Positions 24,000 through 32,727 of a stretch of DNA of 64,000 nucleotides are shown here, piece after piece (position 1 is the first letter of the stretch; each line of letters begins with the position of its first letter). The DNA is from Pseudothauera lacus (GTDB lineage: Bacteria; Pseudomonadota; Gammaproteobacteria; Burkholderiales; Rhodocyclaceae): positions 243,163 through 307,162 of the forward strand of contig NZ_PZKC01000005.1 of NCBI RefSeq assembly GCF_003034845.1, given 5' to 3'. A program made the position numbers and the translations under genes. The notes under the pieces are model-generated. The model was not told where the DNA came from. It searched no databases and saw only the letters and a list, made by a program, of their open reading frames with translations.

Positions 24000-24035
24000 G
24001 GCGGAAAACCCTCCGGTGGATAGTGCTTTTGGCTG

Positions 24036-24066
24036 AGTATAGCCCGGCACCGCGAGGCTGCCGGGC
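24036..24066 (-). promoter_or_regulatory. Hairpin plus -10-like box before the pilin genes
   Basis: Reading the minus strand, GCCCGGCA (24066-24059) pairs perfectly with TGCCGGGC (24049-24042), immediately followed by TATACT at 24041-24036. The mshB ATG is 37 bases further on. This could be a terminator-like block to upstream transcription joined to an internal pilin promoter. No convincing -35 box is seen. Confidence 0.45.
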
Positions 24067-24100
24067 GTGAAGTGGGTCACGTTGTGACGGGCTTGGCGTT

Positions 24101-25327
24101 TCATCGGCGGCTGGCCAGCTGGGTGAGGTCCCACATCGGCAGGAAGACGCCGAGGGCGAGTACCAGCACCATGATGCCGACCACCACGGTGAGCAGAGGT
24201 TCGATGATGGCGCTGAGGTTGGCGATGTCGTACTCGACCTCGCGGTCGTAGAAGTCGGCGACTTCCAGCATCATCACGTCGAGCTGGCCGGTTTCTTCGC
24301 CGACGGCGATCATCTGCAGCACTACCGGGGTGAACACCTGCGCCTGTGCGGCGGTGCGCAGCAGGGAGTCGCCGCGCTCTACGCCGGCGCGCATGGCGAG
24401 GATCTTGTCGGCGATGTGGGCGTTGCCGCTGGCCCGCGCCACGCCGACCAGCGCCTGGGTGATGGGCACCCCGGCGCTCAGCGCGACGCCCATGGCGCGG
24501 GTGAAACGCGCCAGGGTGGCGCGCAACAGCACGTCGCCGACCTTGGGGATGCGCAGCTTGGCGCGGTCCCACCACAGACGGCCGCTGTCGGTGGCGGTCC
24601 AGCGCCGGAAGGCGAACACCGCCAGCGCCAGACCGACGAGGATGAGGGGCCAGTAAGCGCTGGCGAAGGTGGAGATTGCCAGCAGGATGCGGGTGGGCAG
24701 CGGCAGTTCCATGTTGGTGCTGGCAAAGACCCCGGCAAAGGCGGGAATGACCAGCACGGTGAGCACGCCGATGGCAATGCCGATGGCGACGATGACGAAG
24801 GTGGGATAGCGCATCGCCGCCTTGACGCGGTCGATGACCACCTTGTCGCGCTGCAGGTAGTCGTACATGCTCTGAAAGGCGCGGTCGATCTGCCCGGTCA
24901 TCTCGCCGACGCGCAGGATGCTGATGTAGAGCGTGCCGAAGACGTCGATGTGGCGCGCGAAGGCGCTGGAGATGTCGCGCCCGCCTTCGAGGTCGCGGCC
25001 GATTTCCTTGAGGATAGCGGCAAAGCGCGGGTTGGGGGTGGATTCGGCGAGCCGCATGAGGCCCTGGATGATGGGGACGCCGGCCTTGGTGATGCTGTAC
25101 ATCTGGCGGCTGAAGAGGATCAGGTCGTCGAGGCTGATGCGGCGTTCGAAGAGGGCAGCAAGGTCGATGCCGCTGCCGGCGCTGCCGCCCTGCACCTCAT
25201 CGACCTGCAGCGGAATCACGCCACTGTCGGCAAGCTGGCTGGCCGCGGCCTGCGCAGAGTCGGCACTCACCCTACCTTCGCGCAGGGTGCCGGCGGCGTC
25301 GCGGGCGCGGTAGCTGTAGGTCTTCAT
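24101..25327 (-). CDS. mshG: MSHA inner-membrane platform protein MshG
   Basis: A 408-residue GspF/PilC family protein with two T2SSF domains (about 70-190 and 270-390). Each ends in long hydrophobic helices (FVIVAIGIAIGVLTVLVIPAFAG; LTVVVGIMVLVLALGVFLPMW). GEMTGQIDRAF and GEETGQLDVMM are the paired conserved motifs. The platform protein couples the ATPase MshE to pilin insertion. It starts 22 bases after the mshE stop. The N-terminal sequence MKTYSYRARDAAG is typical. Confidence 0.94.
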   Translation of the reverse strand: MKTYSYRARDAAGTLREGRVSADSAQAAASQLADSGVIPLQVDEVQGGSAGSGIDLAALFERRISLDDLILFSRQMYSITKAGVPIIQGLMRLAESTPNPRFAAILKEIGRDLEGGRDISSAFARHIDVFGTLYISILRVGEMTGQIDRAFQSMYDYLQRDKVVIDRVKAAMRYPTFVIVAIGIAIGVLTVLVIPAFAGVFASTNMELPLPTRILLAISTFASAYWPLILVGLALAVFAFRRWTATDSGRLWWDRAKLRIPKVGDVLLRATLARFTRAMGVALSAGVPITQALVGVARASGNAHIADKILAMRAGVERGDSLLRTAAQAQVFTPVVLQMIAVGEETGQLDVMMLEVADFYDREVEYDIANLSAIIEPLLTVVVGIMVLVLALGVFLPMWDLTQLASRR

Positions 25328-25349
25328 CGCGGTGTATCAGTGACGGCGC

Positions 25350-27122
25350 TCATACGGGGATCTGCTGGCCGGCGTAGTCGAGGCTGGCGAGTGCCTCCAG
25401 TTCCACTTCGCCGCCCATGCGCACGACCTCTTCCAGCGAGGTGATGCCGCGCGCGGCGAGGTCGAGGGCGTTCTGCGCCAGGGTGCGGAAGCCCGGGCGT
25501 TCGCGCACCAGGCGGTGGAAGCTGCTGACGTCGCCACGGCGCAGGGCGTCGGCGAGCGGCTCGTCGATGTCGAGGAACTCGAACACGCCGACGCGGCCCT
25601 TGTAGCCGGTGTTGTTGCACTGCATGCAACCGCTGCCGTGGCGGAAGCCGTTGGCGGCGGTACCCACCTGCAGTTCCGGCATGGTGCGCAGCCAGGCCAG
25701 TTCGTGGGCGTCGGGGGTGTGCGGTTCGGCACAGTTGGGGCAGACGCGGCGCACCAGGCGCTGGGCGAGCACGGCTTCCAGCGAGGTGGCGACGAGGTAG
25801 CCGGGCGCGCCCATGTCGATGAGGCGGTTGGCGGTGCTGACGGCGTCGTTGGTGTGCAGGGTGGACAGCACGAGGTGGCCGGTCATTGCCGCGCGCAGGC
25901 CGATCTCGGCGGTCTCCTGGTCGCGCATCTCGCCGATCAGGATGATGTCGGGGTCCTGGCGCAGCGCGGTGCGCAGCACGCCGGCAAAGCTGAGGTTGAT
26001 CTTGAAGTTCACCTGCACCTGGTTGATGCGCGGCAGGCGGTATTCGACCGGGTCCTCGATGGTGATGATCTTCTTGCCCGGCTCGTTGAGCTCGGCGAGG
26101 GCGGAGTACAAGGTCGAGGTCTTGCCGCTGCCGGTGGGGCCGGTGACCAGCACCATGCCGTGGGGCTTGCGGATGGCGCGGCGCAGGCGGCGCACCATGT
26201 CCGCCGGCATGCCGACATGGTCGAGGCCGAGGATGCCCTGCGATTGGTCGAGCAGGCGCATCACCACCGATTCACCGTGAATGGTCGGCATGGTGGACAG
26301 GCGCACGTCCACGCTGCGATCGCGCACGCGGATGTTGAAGCGGCCGTCCTGCGGCAGGCGCCGTTCGGAGATGTTGAGACCCCCCATCAGTTTCAGGCGC
26401 GAGACCAGCGCCGAGGCGATGCGGCGCTCCTTCATCACCTGCTCCTGGAGCACGCCGTCGATGCGCTGGCGGATGCGCAGCACCGCTTCGTCGGGCTCGA
26501 TGTGGATGTCGGAGGCGCCGACCTGCACGGCGTCCTCGAACAGGGTCTGCAGCAGGCGCACCACCGGGGCGTCGGCGACGTCGGTGCCGGCCGCGAGGCG
26601 GGCGAGGTCGAAGTCGGTCTCGGCCAGTTCCTCGCCGAGTTCCTCGGCGATCGAGGAGATCTCGTCGGTGCGCCGGAAGACGTTGTCGAAGGCGGCGAGC
26701 AGGTCGGCTTCGCGCACCACCGCCACCTTGATGCCCTGCTGCAGGATGCGGGCGATCTCGTCCTGGGCAAAGATGTCGGTGGGGTCGGCCATGCCGATCA
26801 GGAAGCCGCCGCGGTCGTCGAGCACGATGGCGCGGAAGCGTCGTGACAGGGTTTCCGGCAGGCGGCGCACCAGCTCCGGGCGGAACTGGTACTGGCGCAG
26901 GTCCACATAAGGTACCTGGAGCTGACGGGAGAGGAAGTCGAGAAGGCCCTGGTCGTCGATGTAGCCCAGGTCTACCAGCGTGCGGCCGAGGCGCACCCCG
27001 GTCTTCTTCTGCTCGGTGAGGGCGGTCTCCAGCTGCTGCTGGGTGATCACGCCGTTGTCGACCAGCAGGTCGCCGAGGCGGATGCGCTTGCGGCCGGGGG
27101 CGGCGGCGGGGGCTTCGGTCAT
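25350..27122 (-). CDS. mshE: MSHA pilus extension ATPase MshE with c-di-GMP-binding MshEN domain
   Basis: A 590-residue GspE/PilB-type hexameric ATPase. The N-terminus holds two 24-residue MshEN motifs at 15-38 (RLG...LVDNG...L...Q) and 44-67, joined by 5 residues, the arrangement that binds c-di-GMP in MshE of Vibrio. The catalytic part has Walker A GPTGSGKTST, an Asp box, GEMRDQETAEIGLRAAMTGH and STLHTNDA. Two CxxC pairs (VCPNC, GCMQC) form the zinc site of extension ATPases. ATG 27122 is preceded by GGAGACTGAGACG; an upstream in-frame ATG at 27143 would overlap mshN. Confidence 0.95.
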   Translation of the reverse strand: MTEAPAAAPGRKRIRLGDLLVDNGVITQQQLETALTEQKKTGVRLGRTLVDLGYIDDQGLLDFLSRQLQVPYVDLRQYQFRPELVRRLPETLSRRFRAIVLDDRGGFLIGMADPTDIFAQDEIARILQQGIKVAVVREADLLAAFDNVFRRTDEISSIAEELGEELAETDFDLARLAAGTDVADAPVVRLLQTLFEDAVQVGASDIHIEPDEAVLRIRQRIDGVLQEQVMKERRIASALVSRLKLMGGLNISERRLPQDGRFNIRVRDRSVDVRLSTMPTIHGESVVMRLLDQSQGILGLDHVGMPADMVRRLRRAIRKPHGMVLVTGPTGSGKTSTLYSALAELNEPGKKIITIEDPVEYRLPRINQVQVNFKINLSFAGVLRTALRQDPDIILIGEMRDQETAEIGLRAAMTGHLVLSTLHTNDAVSTANRLIDMGAPGYLVATSLEAVLAQRLVRRVCPNCAEPHTPDAHELAWLRTMPELQVGTAANGFRHGSGCMQCNNTGYKGRVGVFEFLDIDEPLADALRRGDVSSFHRLVRERPGFRTLAQNALDLAARGITSLEEVVRMGGEVELEALASLDYAGQQIPV

Positions 27123-27126
27123 CGTC

Positions 27127-28473
27127 TCAGTCTCCGGTGCCACGCAGCACGCTCAGGCGGCTGCGCGCATGGCGCTCCAGTGCGGGGTCGAGCGGGGTGG
27201 CGGCGAGGGTCTGCTCCCAGGCGCTGCGCGCGGGGCCGTGCTCGGCGAGCGCCTCGAGCGAGATCGCCAGCCCGGCCCAGGTGGTGGCGGCGCGCTGACC
27301 GCGTGCGATGGCCTTGCGGTAGGCGGCGACCGCTTCGGCATGGCGGCCGACGCGCTGGCGCAGCGCGCCCAGTACGGTGAGGGCTTCGCCGTCGAGGCTG
27401 TCCTCGCCGACCCCCTCCAGGCTGCGCAGGGCGCCGGCGGCATCGCCGCGGTCGGCGAGCAGGCGGGCGTGCAGCACGGCGGCGCGAGGGACGTGCAGGA
27501 GATCGGCGAGCAGGGCTTCCAGCTCGGCGCTGCGTTGCTGGCGCAGCAGCAGCGCGGCGAGGGTGTTGAGGGCCTCGCTGTGCCCGGGATCGGCGGCCAG
27601 CGCGCGGCGCAGGGCGCTCTCCGCCGCCGCGCTGTCGCCGCGTTCGAGCGCGCGCAGGGCGTTGAGCTGCTCGCCGGCGGCGCGTGCAGCGGGGGCGGTC
27701 GCGGGGTTCGCGGGTGCCGGCGGCGGCGCAGTGGCTTGAGTGGCGAGCTCGGGAGGAGCGGCTTCCGTGGGGGCGGCGGCATAGGGTTCGAGCGCGGCGA
27801 AGTCGCGGCTGACCCAGCCGGTGGTGCCGTCGGCGGTGCGGATCTGGAGGAAGTGCGGATGGCTGTCGACCAGCAGCAGGTCGCTGCGTGCGCTGATGAC
27901 GTGCAGCACGGTGCTGTCGAGGCTGGGCGCGGCACGCAGGTTGACGCGCTTGCCGGGGGCGATGAAGACCTGGCGTGCGGGTGCTGTCGCCGGCGGGGCG
28001 GCAGTGGTCACCGGCGCAGGGTTTGCCGCCGGGGGCGCCGTGGCCTCCGCCGACGGTGCCTCCGCGGCCTCCGCCGACGGTGCCTCCGCGGCCTCCGCCG
28101 ACGGTATCTGCGCGTCCTCTGCCATGGGCGAGGAGGGCGAGGCTGCGGGCGTGTGCGCTGCCGCCTCCGGCGTCGGCGCAGCGGGGGGGGCAATCAGCGC
28201 AGCGCTGGCCGCTGCCGGCTCGGCGGCGGGTGTCCGGATCATTGCGTCGACGGCGCGCTGGTCGTGCCCGGCGGCGCGTTGCTGGCCGTACAGCAGGTAG
28301 CCGCCGAGGACGCCGAGGGCGAGGCCGACGCCAAGCAGCAGCGCCCAGCTCGGCGGCCAGCGCCGCGGGTGCAGCGGTGGCACGGTGACGGTGTCGTCGA
28401 CCAGGGTGGATAGTCCATGGGGGCGGGCCTGGCGGCGGTCCATGTCGCGCAGGACGTCGTTGATCAGGCTCAT
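27127..28473 (-). CDS. mshN: MSHA biogenesis protein MshN with SH3-like and TPR regions
   Basis: A 448-residue single-pass inner-membrane protein. Residues 1-20 (MSLINDVLRDMDRRQ) are the hallmark MshN start. A membrane helix follows (about 40-60, WALLLGVGLALGVLGGYLLY), then an Ala/Pro-rich periplasmic linker with 8-residue PSAEAAEA repeats. A bacterial SH3-type domain follows (about 168-230, APGKRVNLRAAPSLDSTVL), then TPR-like helices to the end. SH3 domains often bind peptidoglycan, so this copy may tether the apparatus to the wall; ordinary MshN proteins mainly have TPRs. It overlaps mshM by ATGA at 28470-28473. Confidence 0.85.
   Translation of the reverse strand: MSLINDVLRDMDRRQARPHGLSTLVDDTVTVPPLHPRRWPPSWALLLGVGLALGVLGGYLLYGQQRAAGHDQRAVDAMIRTPAAEPAAASAALIAPPAAPTPEAAAHTPAASPSSPMAEDAQIPSAEAAEAPSAEAAEAPSAEATAPPAANPAPVTTAAPPATAPARQVFIAPGKRVNLRAAPSLDSTVLHVISARSDLLLVDSHPHFLQIRTADGTTGWVSRDFAALEPYAAAPTEAAPPELATQATAPPPAPANPATAPAARAAGEQLNALRALERGDSAAAESALRRALAADPGHSEALNTLAALLLRQQRSAELEALLADLLHVPRAAVLHARLLADRGDAAGALRSLEGVGEDSLDGEALTVLGALRQRVGRHAEAVAAYRKAIARGQRAATTWAGLAISLEALAEHGPARSAWEQTLAATPLDPALERHARSRLSVLRGTGD
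28044..28110 (-). repeat. 24-bp tandem repeat inside mshN
   Basis: Almost three copies of a 24-bp unit (core CCTCCGCCGACGGTGCC) starting near 28044, 28068 and 28092. In frame they encode PSAEAAEA repeats in the periplasmic linker of MshN. Copy number could vary by slippage without breaking the frame. Confidence 0.85.
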
Positions 28474-29342
28474 GGGCTGCTCGGAGCAATGAGGGTGGAC
28501 AGGCGCAGCAGGCCGAAACGGGCGGGCATGGTGGCGCCCTCGGTGTCGGCGACGGCGCGCAGCACGTGGCGGGTGTCAACCGCCTGGGCGCCTTCGCCGA
28601 AGGCGGCAAGCAGGGCCTTGTGGGCGAGGACGTTGATCAGCCGCGGCACGCCGCGGCTGCCGCGGTGCAGGCAGCGCAGTGCGCGGCGTCCGAACAGCGT
28701 CGCCGGGCGCGTGCTGCCGGCGTGCGCGAGGCGGTGGGCGACGTAGTCGCACAGCTGGGTGGTGTCGAGGGGGGCGAGGCGGTAGCTGAAGCCGATGCGG
28801 CTGCGCAGCTGGCGCAGGTGATGGGCGGTGAGGCGCTGGTCGAGTTCGGGTTGGCCGAACAGCACTACCGTCATCAGCTTGCGCTTCTCGCTCTCCAGGT
28901 TGCTGAGCAGGCGCAGGGCCTCGAGGGTGTGGTCGGGCATGGCCTGCGCTTCGTCCAGGCACACCACCACCCGCCGCCCTTCGCTGGCCAGCGCGATGAG
29001 GCGGTCGTTGAGGAGCTTGAGCTGCAGGTGCTGACCCAGCGCGCGCGGCGCGCTGGTGCCGAGTTCCTCGGCGAGCGCGGAGAGCAGGGTGTCGGGTTCG
29101 AGCAGGGGGTTGGGCAGCCAGGCACTGACGTACTCGGGGCCCAGGCTGGCGAGCAGCTTGCGGCACAGCAAGGTCTTGCCGGTACCGACCTCGCCGGTGA
29201 TCTTGATGAAGCCCTCGCCGCCGGCGAGCGCCACCAGCAGCACGTTGAGCGCCTCCTGGTGCGCCCGTGCGGCGTAGAAGAAGGCGGTGTCCGGGGTCAG
29301 CAGGAAGGGGGCTTCGCGCAGGCCGAAGTGCTGCTCGTACAT
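28470..29342 (-). CDS. mshM: MSHA biogenesis AAA+ ATPase MshM (ExeA-like)
   Basis: A 290-residue ATPase of the ExeA/GspA family, starting MYEQHFGLREAPF. Walker A is GEVGTGKTLLCRKL (about residues 51-64) and Walker B is VVVCLDEAQAM. Unlike ExeA it has no C-terminal membrane helix or peptidoglycan-binding domain; those functions may be supplied by the neighbouring MshN. The pair would resemble ExeA-ExeB in helping the secretin cross the cell wall. It starts 13 bases after mshL. Confidence 0.92.
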   Translation of the reverse strand: MYEQHFGLREAPFLLTPDTAFFYAARAHQEALNVLLVALAGGEGFIKITGEVGTGKTLLCRKLLASLGPEYVSAWLPNPLLEPDTLLSALAEELGTSAPRALGQHLQLKLLNDRLIALASEGRRVVVCLDEAQAMPDHTLEALRLLSNLESEKRKLMTVVLFGQPELDQRLTAHHLRQLRSRIGFSYRLAPLDTTQLCDYVAHRLAHAGSTRPATLFGRRALRCLHRGSRGVPRLINVLAHKALLAAFGEGAQAVDTRHVLRAVADTEGATMPARFGLLRLSTLIAPSSP

Positions 29343-29355
29343 GGTGCGGCGTCGC

Positions 29356-31053
29356 TCAGCGCAGCGGCCCCTGCGGGGGCGCGAGGGTGTCGATGCGCTG
29401 GCCGGTGGCGCGCAGGTCGTCGTGCCAGACCTGCTCGTCGTCGACCACTATCGGCTTGAGCAGGATCACCAGTTCGGTCTTGCGGCGGCTCTGCTGGGTG
29501 TGGCGGAAGAGGTGGCCGAGCACCGGCATGTCGCCGAGCACCGGCAGGCTGGCCTTGCCGTCGCGCTGCACGTCCTGCATGAGGCCGCCGATGACGATGA
29601 TCTGGCCGTTGCGCGCACGCACGATGCTGTCCGATTCGCGCGTGCTGGACAGCGCCAGGGGCAAGGTCTGGGTCTGGCCGAAGACGGTGAGGGTCTTGGT
29701 CTGGTCAACCACCTCGCTGACCGCCGGGCGCACGTGCAGGATGATCTCGCCGTTGTGGTCGATCTGCGGGGTGACGTCGAGGGCGATGCCGGAGAAGAAG
29801 GGCGTGAGCTCGATCTCCGGGTTGGTGTTGGTGGTGGTGCCGGTGGTGGTGTTGTTGCTCGACACGCGGGTGACGAAGAACTCGTCGGTGCCGACCTTGA
29901 TCACTGCCTTCTGGTTGTTCATCGTCGCGATGCGCGGGCTGGAGAGCACCTGCACGTCGCCCTGGGTCTTCAGCAGTTCGATGAAGGCGGTGAAGTCGTT
30001 GAGGTTGAGGGCCAGCGAGAACACCCCGCCAAAGCCCGAGGCCAGGGTGTTCTGGACTTCCTGCAGCGCGCGCGGGTCGAGCACGCCGGTCTGGCCGCGG
30101 ATGTCGGAAGCGCCGCTGCCGAAGATGGTGCCGCCACCGGTCATGCCGCCGACGATGGTCTTGTCGCTGCCGGGTCTGCCCAGCGCCGCCCAGTTGATGC
30201 CGCTCTGGAAGCCGTCGGAGAGTTCGACCTCGAGGATCTTGGCTTCGAGCAGCACCTGGCGGGTGATGCTCGACTGCAGCGAGCGCAGGAAGCTCTCCAC
30301 CTCGCGCAGCTCGGCGGGCATGCCGCGCACCAGCACCAGCCCGGTGTGCGGATTGATCACCACGGCGCGGCCATTGCTGTCGGCACCGGCGGTGCTGCCG
30401 ATGATGAGTTGCAGGGATTGCTCGAGTTCGGCCCAGAAATCGCTGCGACTGGCGGTCTCGATCTGGCTGCTGGCCGGGGCGGCGTTGTCGCTGCCCGAGG
30501 TGCTGCCGCTCTGGCTGCTGCCGCTGCCGCCGCCGCGCAGCTGTCCGGAGCTGACCCGGGTTTCGGTGCGCCCTTCGCGGGTGAGGTTGATGTAGTTGAC
30601 GTTGAACATGCGTGACTGCAGGGCGGCCGGGAAGACCTGCCAGCCCGCGCTGCTGCGGCGCACGTCGTAGCCATAAACGTCGCGCACGGCAGTCAGCACG
30701 TCGGCCACGCTGACGTTGCGCAGGCTCAGCGTGAGGGTGCCGGAGACCGCCGGGTGGACGACGATGTTCTCCTCGCTGTCGTGCAGCAGCGACATGAAGA
30801 AGGTGCGCGCCTCGACTTCGCGCACGTCGATGTCGAAGCGGTGTTCGGGCGCCCGCGGAATTTCCAGGCTCACCGGTGGCAGCAGCGAGGCCGCGACCTC
30901 CGGGGGAACCTCGGCTGCGGCGGCGGGCGGCTGGCTGGCGGCGATCTCGGCGCGCAGGCGGTCGCTTGGCGACTCGCCGTTGAGCGCCGGGCGCGGGGTG
31001 GCGCAGGCGGCAAGCAGCAAGGCGGCGAGGAGGGCGGGCAGGCGTGGGCTCAT
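29356..31053 (-). CDS. mshL: MSHA outer-membrane secretin MshL
   Basis: A 565-residue secretin lipoprotein. The N-terminus ends in a lipobox ([13 protein letters not shown]), predicting lipidation near residue 18. Periplasmic N domains follow (STN-like at about 75-150), a Gly/Ser-rich disordered stretch (about 180-200), then the secretin barrel (about 320-540) with VLSSPRIATMNNQKAVIKVG and VPVLGDMPVLGHLFR-type signatures. It forms the multimeric pore through which the pilus leaves. The start overlaps the mshK stop by ATGA (31050-31053). Confidence 0.94.
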   Translation of the reverse strand: MSPRLPALLAALLLAACATPRPALNGESPSDRLRAEIAASQPPAAAAEVPPEVAASLLPPVSLEIPRAPEHRFDIDVREVEARTFFMSLLHDSEENIVVHPAVSGTLTLSLRNVSVADVLTAVRDVYGYDVRRSSAGWQVFPAALQSRMFNVNYINLTREGRTETRVSSGQLRGGGSGSSQSGSTSGSDNAAPASSQIETASRSDFWAELEQSLQLIIGSTAGADSNGRAVVINPHTGLVLVRGMPAELREVESFLRSLQSSITRQVLLEAKILEVELSDGFQSGINWAALGRPGSDKTIVGGMTGGGTIFGSGASDIRGQTGVLDPRALQEVQNTLASGFGGVFSLALNLNDFTAFIELLKTQGDVQVLSSPRIATMNNQKAVIKVGTDEFFVTRVSSNNTTTGTTTNTNPEIELTPFFSGIALDVTPQIDHNGEIILHVRPAVSEVVDQTKTLTVFGQTQTLPLALSSTRESDSIVRARNGQIIVIGGLMQDVQRDGKASLPVLGDMPVLGHLFRHTQQSRRKTELVILLKPIVVDDEQVWHDDLRATGQRIDTLAPPQGPLR

Positions 31054-31430
31054 GGTCGTGTTCCGTTCCGCCCGGCAGGGCGTTTGCTGATCCCCGGGGA
31101 GGAAAATTGCAGGGTGATGTCGCCGTCGTCGGTGCGCAGACGTACCGCGGCGGCATCGATGTGTACCACCTCGGCGCTGCCGATGTGGTCGCCGCGGCGC
31201 ACCGTGAGGTCGTTGATCACCGCGTAGCGGTCGTCGGCGCCGATGCGCGTGGCCTGCAGGACGAGGGCGTCCGCGGGTGTCGCTGCGGCCGCCGCTGCGG
31301 CGGGGGCGAACAGTCCCGCGGGCGGGCGCAGGGGGTCGGGAATGGAGTCGGGAACGGGGCCGTCGGCAGCGCTGCCGGTGAGCGGGCAGAGCAGTGCCAG
31401 GGTGAGCAGCAGGCGCGTGGCTTCAGACAC
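31050..31430 (-). CDS. mshK: MSHA biogenesis protein MshK (GTG start)
   Basis: A 126-residue periplasmic protein with a cleavable signal peptide (LLLTLALLCPLTGSAA). It has a short Pro/Ala-rich segment and a C-terminal PilP/GspC-like beta module (YAVINDLTVRRGDHIGSAEVVHIDAAAVRL). The start is GTG at 31430, eight bases inside the end of mshJ; no ATG fits. By position and fold it corresponds to MshK, the PilP-like link between the inner-membrane complex and the secretin. It overlaps mshL by ATGA. Confidence 0.85.
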   Translation of the reverse strand: MSEATRLLLTLALLCPLTGSAADGPVPDSIPDPLRPPAGLFAPAAAAAAATPADALVLQATRIGADDRYAVINDLTVRRGDHIGSAEVVHIDAAAVRLRTDDGDITLQFSSPGISKRPAGRNGTRP

Positions 31431-32097
31431 CGATCCACTCCTCGTCGAGGCTGAGGGTGTACAGACGCAGGGTGAAGCGCGCCTGGCCATCGGCGTCAGC
31501 GGCGATGCTGAGGAGCTCCCAGCCCAGCGTCCACGGCAGGGCCTCGATGGCACCGAGGTAGGCCAGCAGGGCGGCGTACTCGCCGCGCAGATCGAGCTCC
31601 ACACCGCGCTGCCAGATGCCCGGGCCGGTGTCCGCCGGGGCTGCTTCAGTGTCGGCGGCGGCAGGGCGTTCGAGTACGGGCTGTGCCGGCAGGCTGCGCA
31701 GGCCGTGCAGGCTGAGACCGCCGGTTTGCGACACCAGGGCACGCAGTACGCGGGTCATCTCGGTGGCGCTGATGAAACGTGCGCTGGCTTCCTGCAGGCG
31801 CACTCCGGTGGCGCTGGCTTCGCGCTGCAGGGCGGCGATGCGGGCCTTCATGGCGGCGTCGGGGTCGAGCTCGAGCTCGGCCTGCAGCATCGCCTGCTGC
31901 GCATCGAGAGTGGCGAGCTGGGTACGGGCCTCGGTCAGACGTGCGCTGTCGCTGCGCCAGCTGCGCTGGGCAGGGGCGATGAAGAGACTGTCGGTGACGA
32001 AGATCAGCAGTGCCGCGAGGGCGCCGAGGAGCAGGGCGCGCTCGCGCACGGTGCGCGCGTCGAGACGGGCGAGGAGGGTGTTCCAGGCCTCTTTCAT
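31423..32097 (-). CDS. mshJ: MSHA biogenesis protein MshJ (PilO-like)
   Basis: A 224-residue bitopic inner-membrane protein. One helix (about 24-44, ALLLGALAALLIFVTDSLFIA) is followed by a coiled coil (about 50-105) and a ferredoxin-like periplasmic domain (LDLRGEYAALLAYLGAIEALPW, a PilO/GspM signature). With the PilM- and PilN-like proteins it forms the alignment complex. The ATG at 32097 overlaps the upstream stop as ATGA. Confidence 0.9.
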   Translation of the reverse strand: MKEAWNTLLARLDARTVRERALLLGALAALLIFVTDSLFIAPAQRSWRSDSARLTEARTQLATLDAQQAMLQAELELDPDAAMKARIAALQREASATGVRLQEASARFISATEMTRVLRALVSQTGGLSLHGLRSLPAQPVLERPAAADTEAAPADTGPGIWQRGVELDLRGEYAALLAYLGAIEALPWTLGWELLSIAADADGQARFTLRLYTLSLDEEWIGV

Positions 32098-32720
32098 CGC
32101 ACCTCCCCGCCGTCCGTGGTGCATCCGCCGTGCTTGCAGCCGGCGATGACGCTGAAATCGAGCCAGCGTCCGTCGTCACCGCCGCGGACGATGTCGAGCT
32201 CGCCGAAGCTGAGCCCGGCAAACGCCTTTTCACGGCCCAGCCCTTCAAGATAGACCGGCAACAGGTCGGCGTCGATGACGCTGCCATGAAGGACGAGGTC
32301 GGCACCGCCGTTGCCGATATGCACGCCGCGCAGCCACAGTCCCTGCGGGCGCTGGCGGCCGAGGCCGGCAACGAAGGTGGACAGCGGTGCGTCGGCGGCG
32401 GGACGGCTGGCGATGTCGACCAGCCGGCGCAGGTGCTGCAGGCGGCGCTCGAGATGGCGAGCCTGCTCGGCGAGGGCGGCATCGGGCTGGCGCGCCTCAA
32501 GGCGTCCGCCAAGTTCGGCGACGCTGGCCTGGCGTTCGGCGAGTGCGCCATTCACACGCAGCAGTTCGTCGCGCGGGGTGGCGGCACGCTGCGTCATCCA
32601 CAGCGCGGCGAGCACGCACAGCGCGCTGACGGCAAGCAGGGCGAAGACCACCTGGCGGCCCGGCAGCACCGCCTTGCGTTCGCGCAGTTCGTCCTGAAAG
32701 AGGTTGATTTGCTGGCGCAT
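32094..32720 (-). CDS. PilN-like MSHA alignment-complex protein
   Basis: A 208-residue bitopic protein with the PilN-type N-terminus (MRQQINLFQDELRERK, the INL motif that docks into PilM). A membrane helix follows (about 24-44), then a coiled coil and a ferredoxin-like domain. Many loci call this gene mshI2 or annotate it only as PilN domain protein. It starts 7 bases after mshI and overlaps mshJ by ATGA. Cysteines near the C-terminus (GCKHGGC) are unusual for PilN. Confidence 0.87.
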   Translation of the reverse strand: MRQQINLFQDELRERKAVLPGRQVVFALLAVSALCVLAALWMTQRAATPRDELLRVNGALAERQASVAELGGRLEARQPDAALAEQARHLERRLQHLRRLVDIASRPAADAPLSTFVAGLGRQRPQGLWLRGVHIGNGGADLVLHGSVIDADLLPVYLEGLGREKAFAGLSFGELDIVRGGDDGRWLDFSVIAGCKHGGCTTDGGEVR

Positions 32721-32727
32721 GGCGGCC

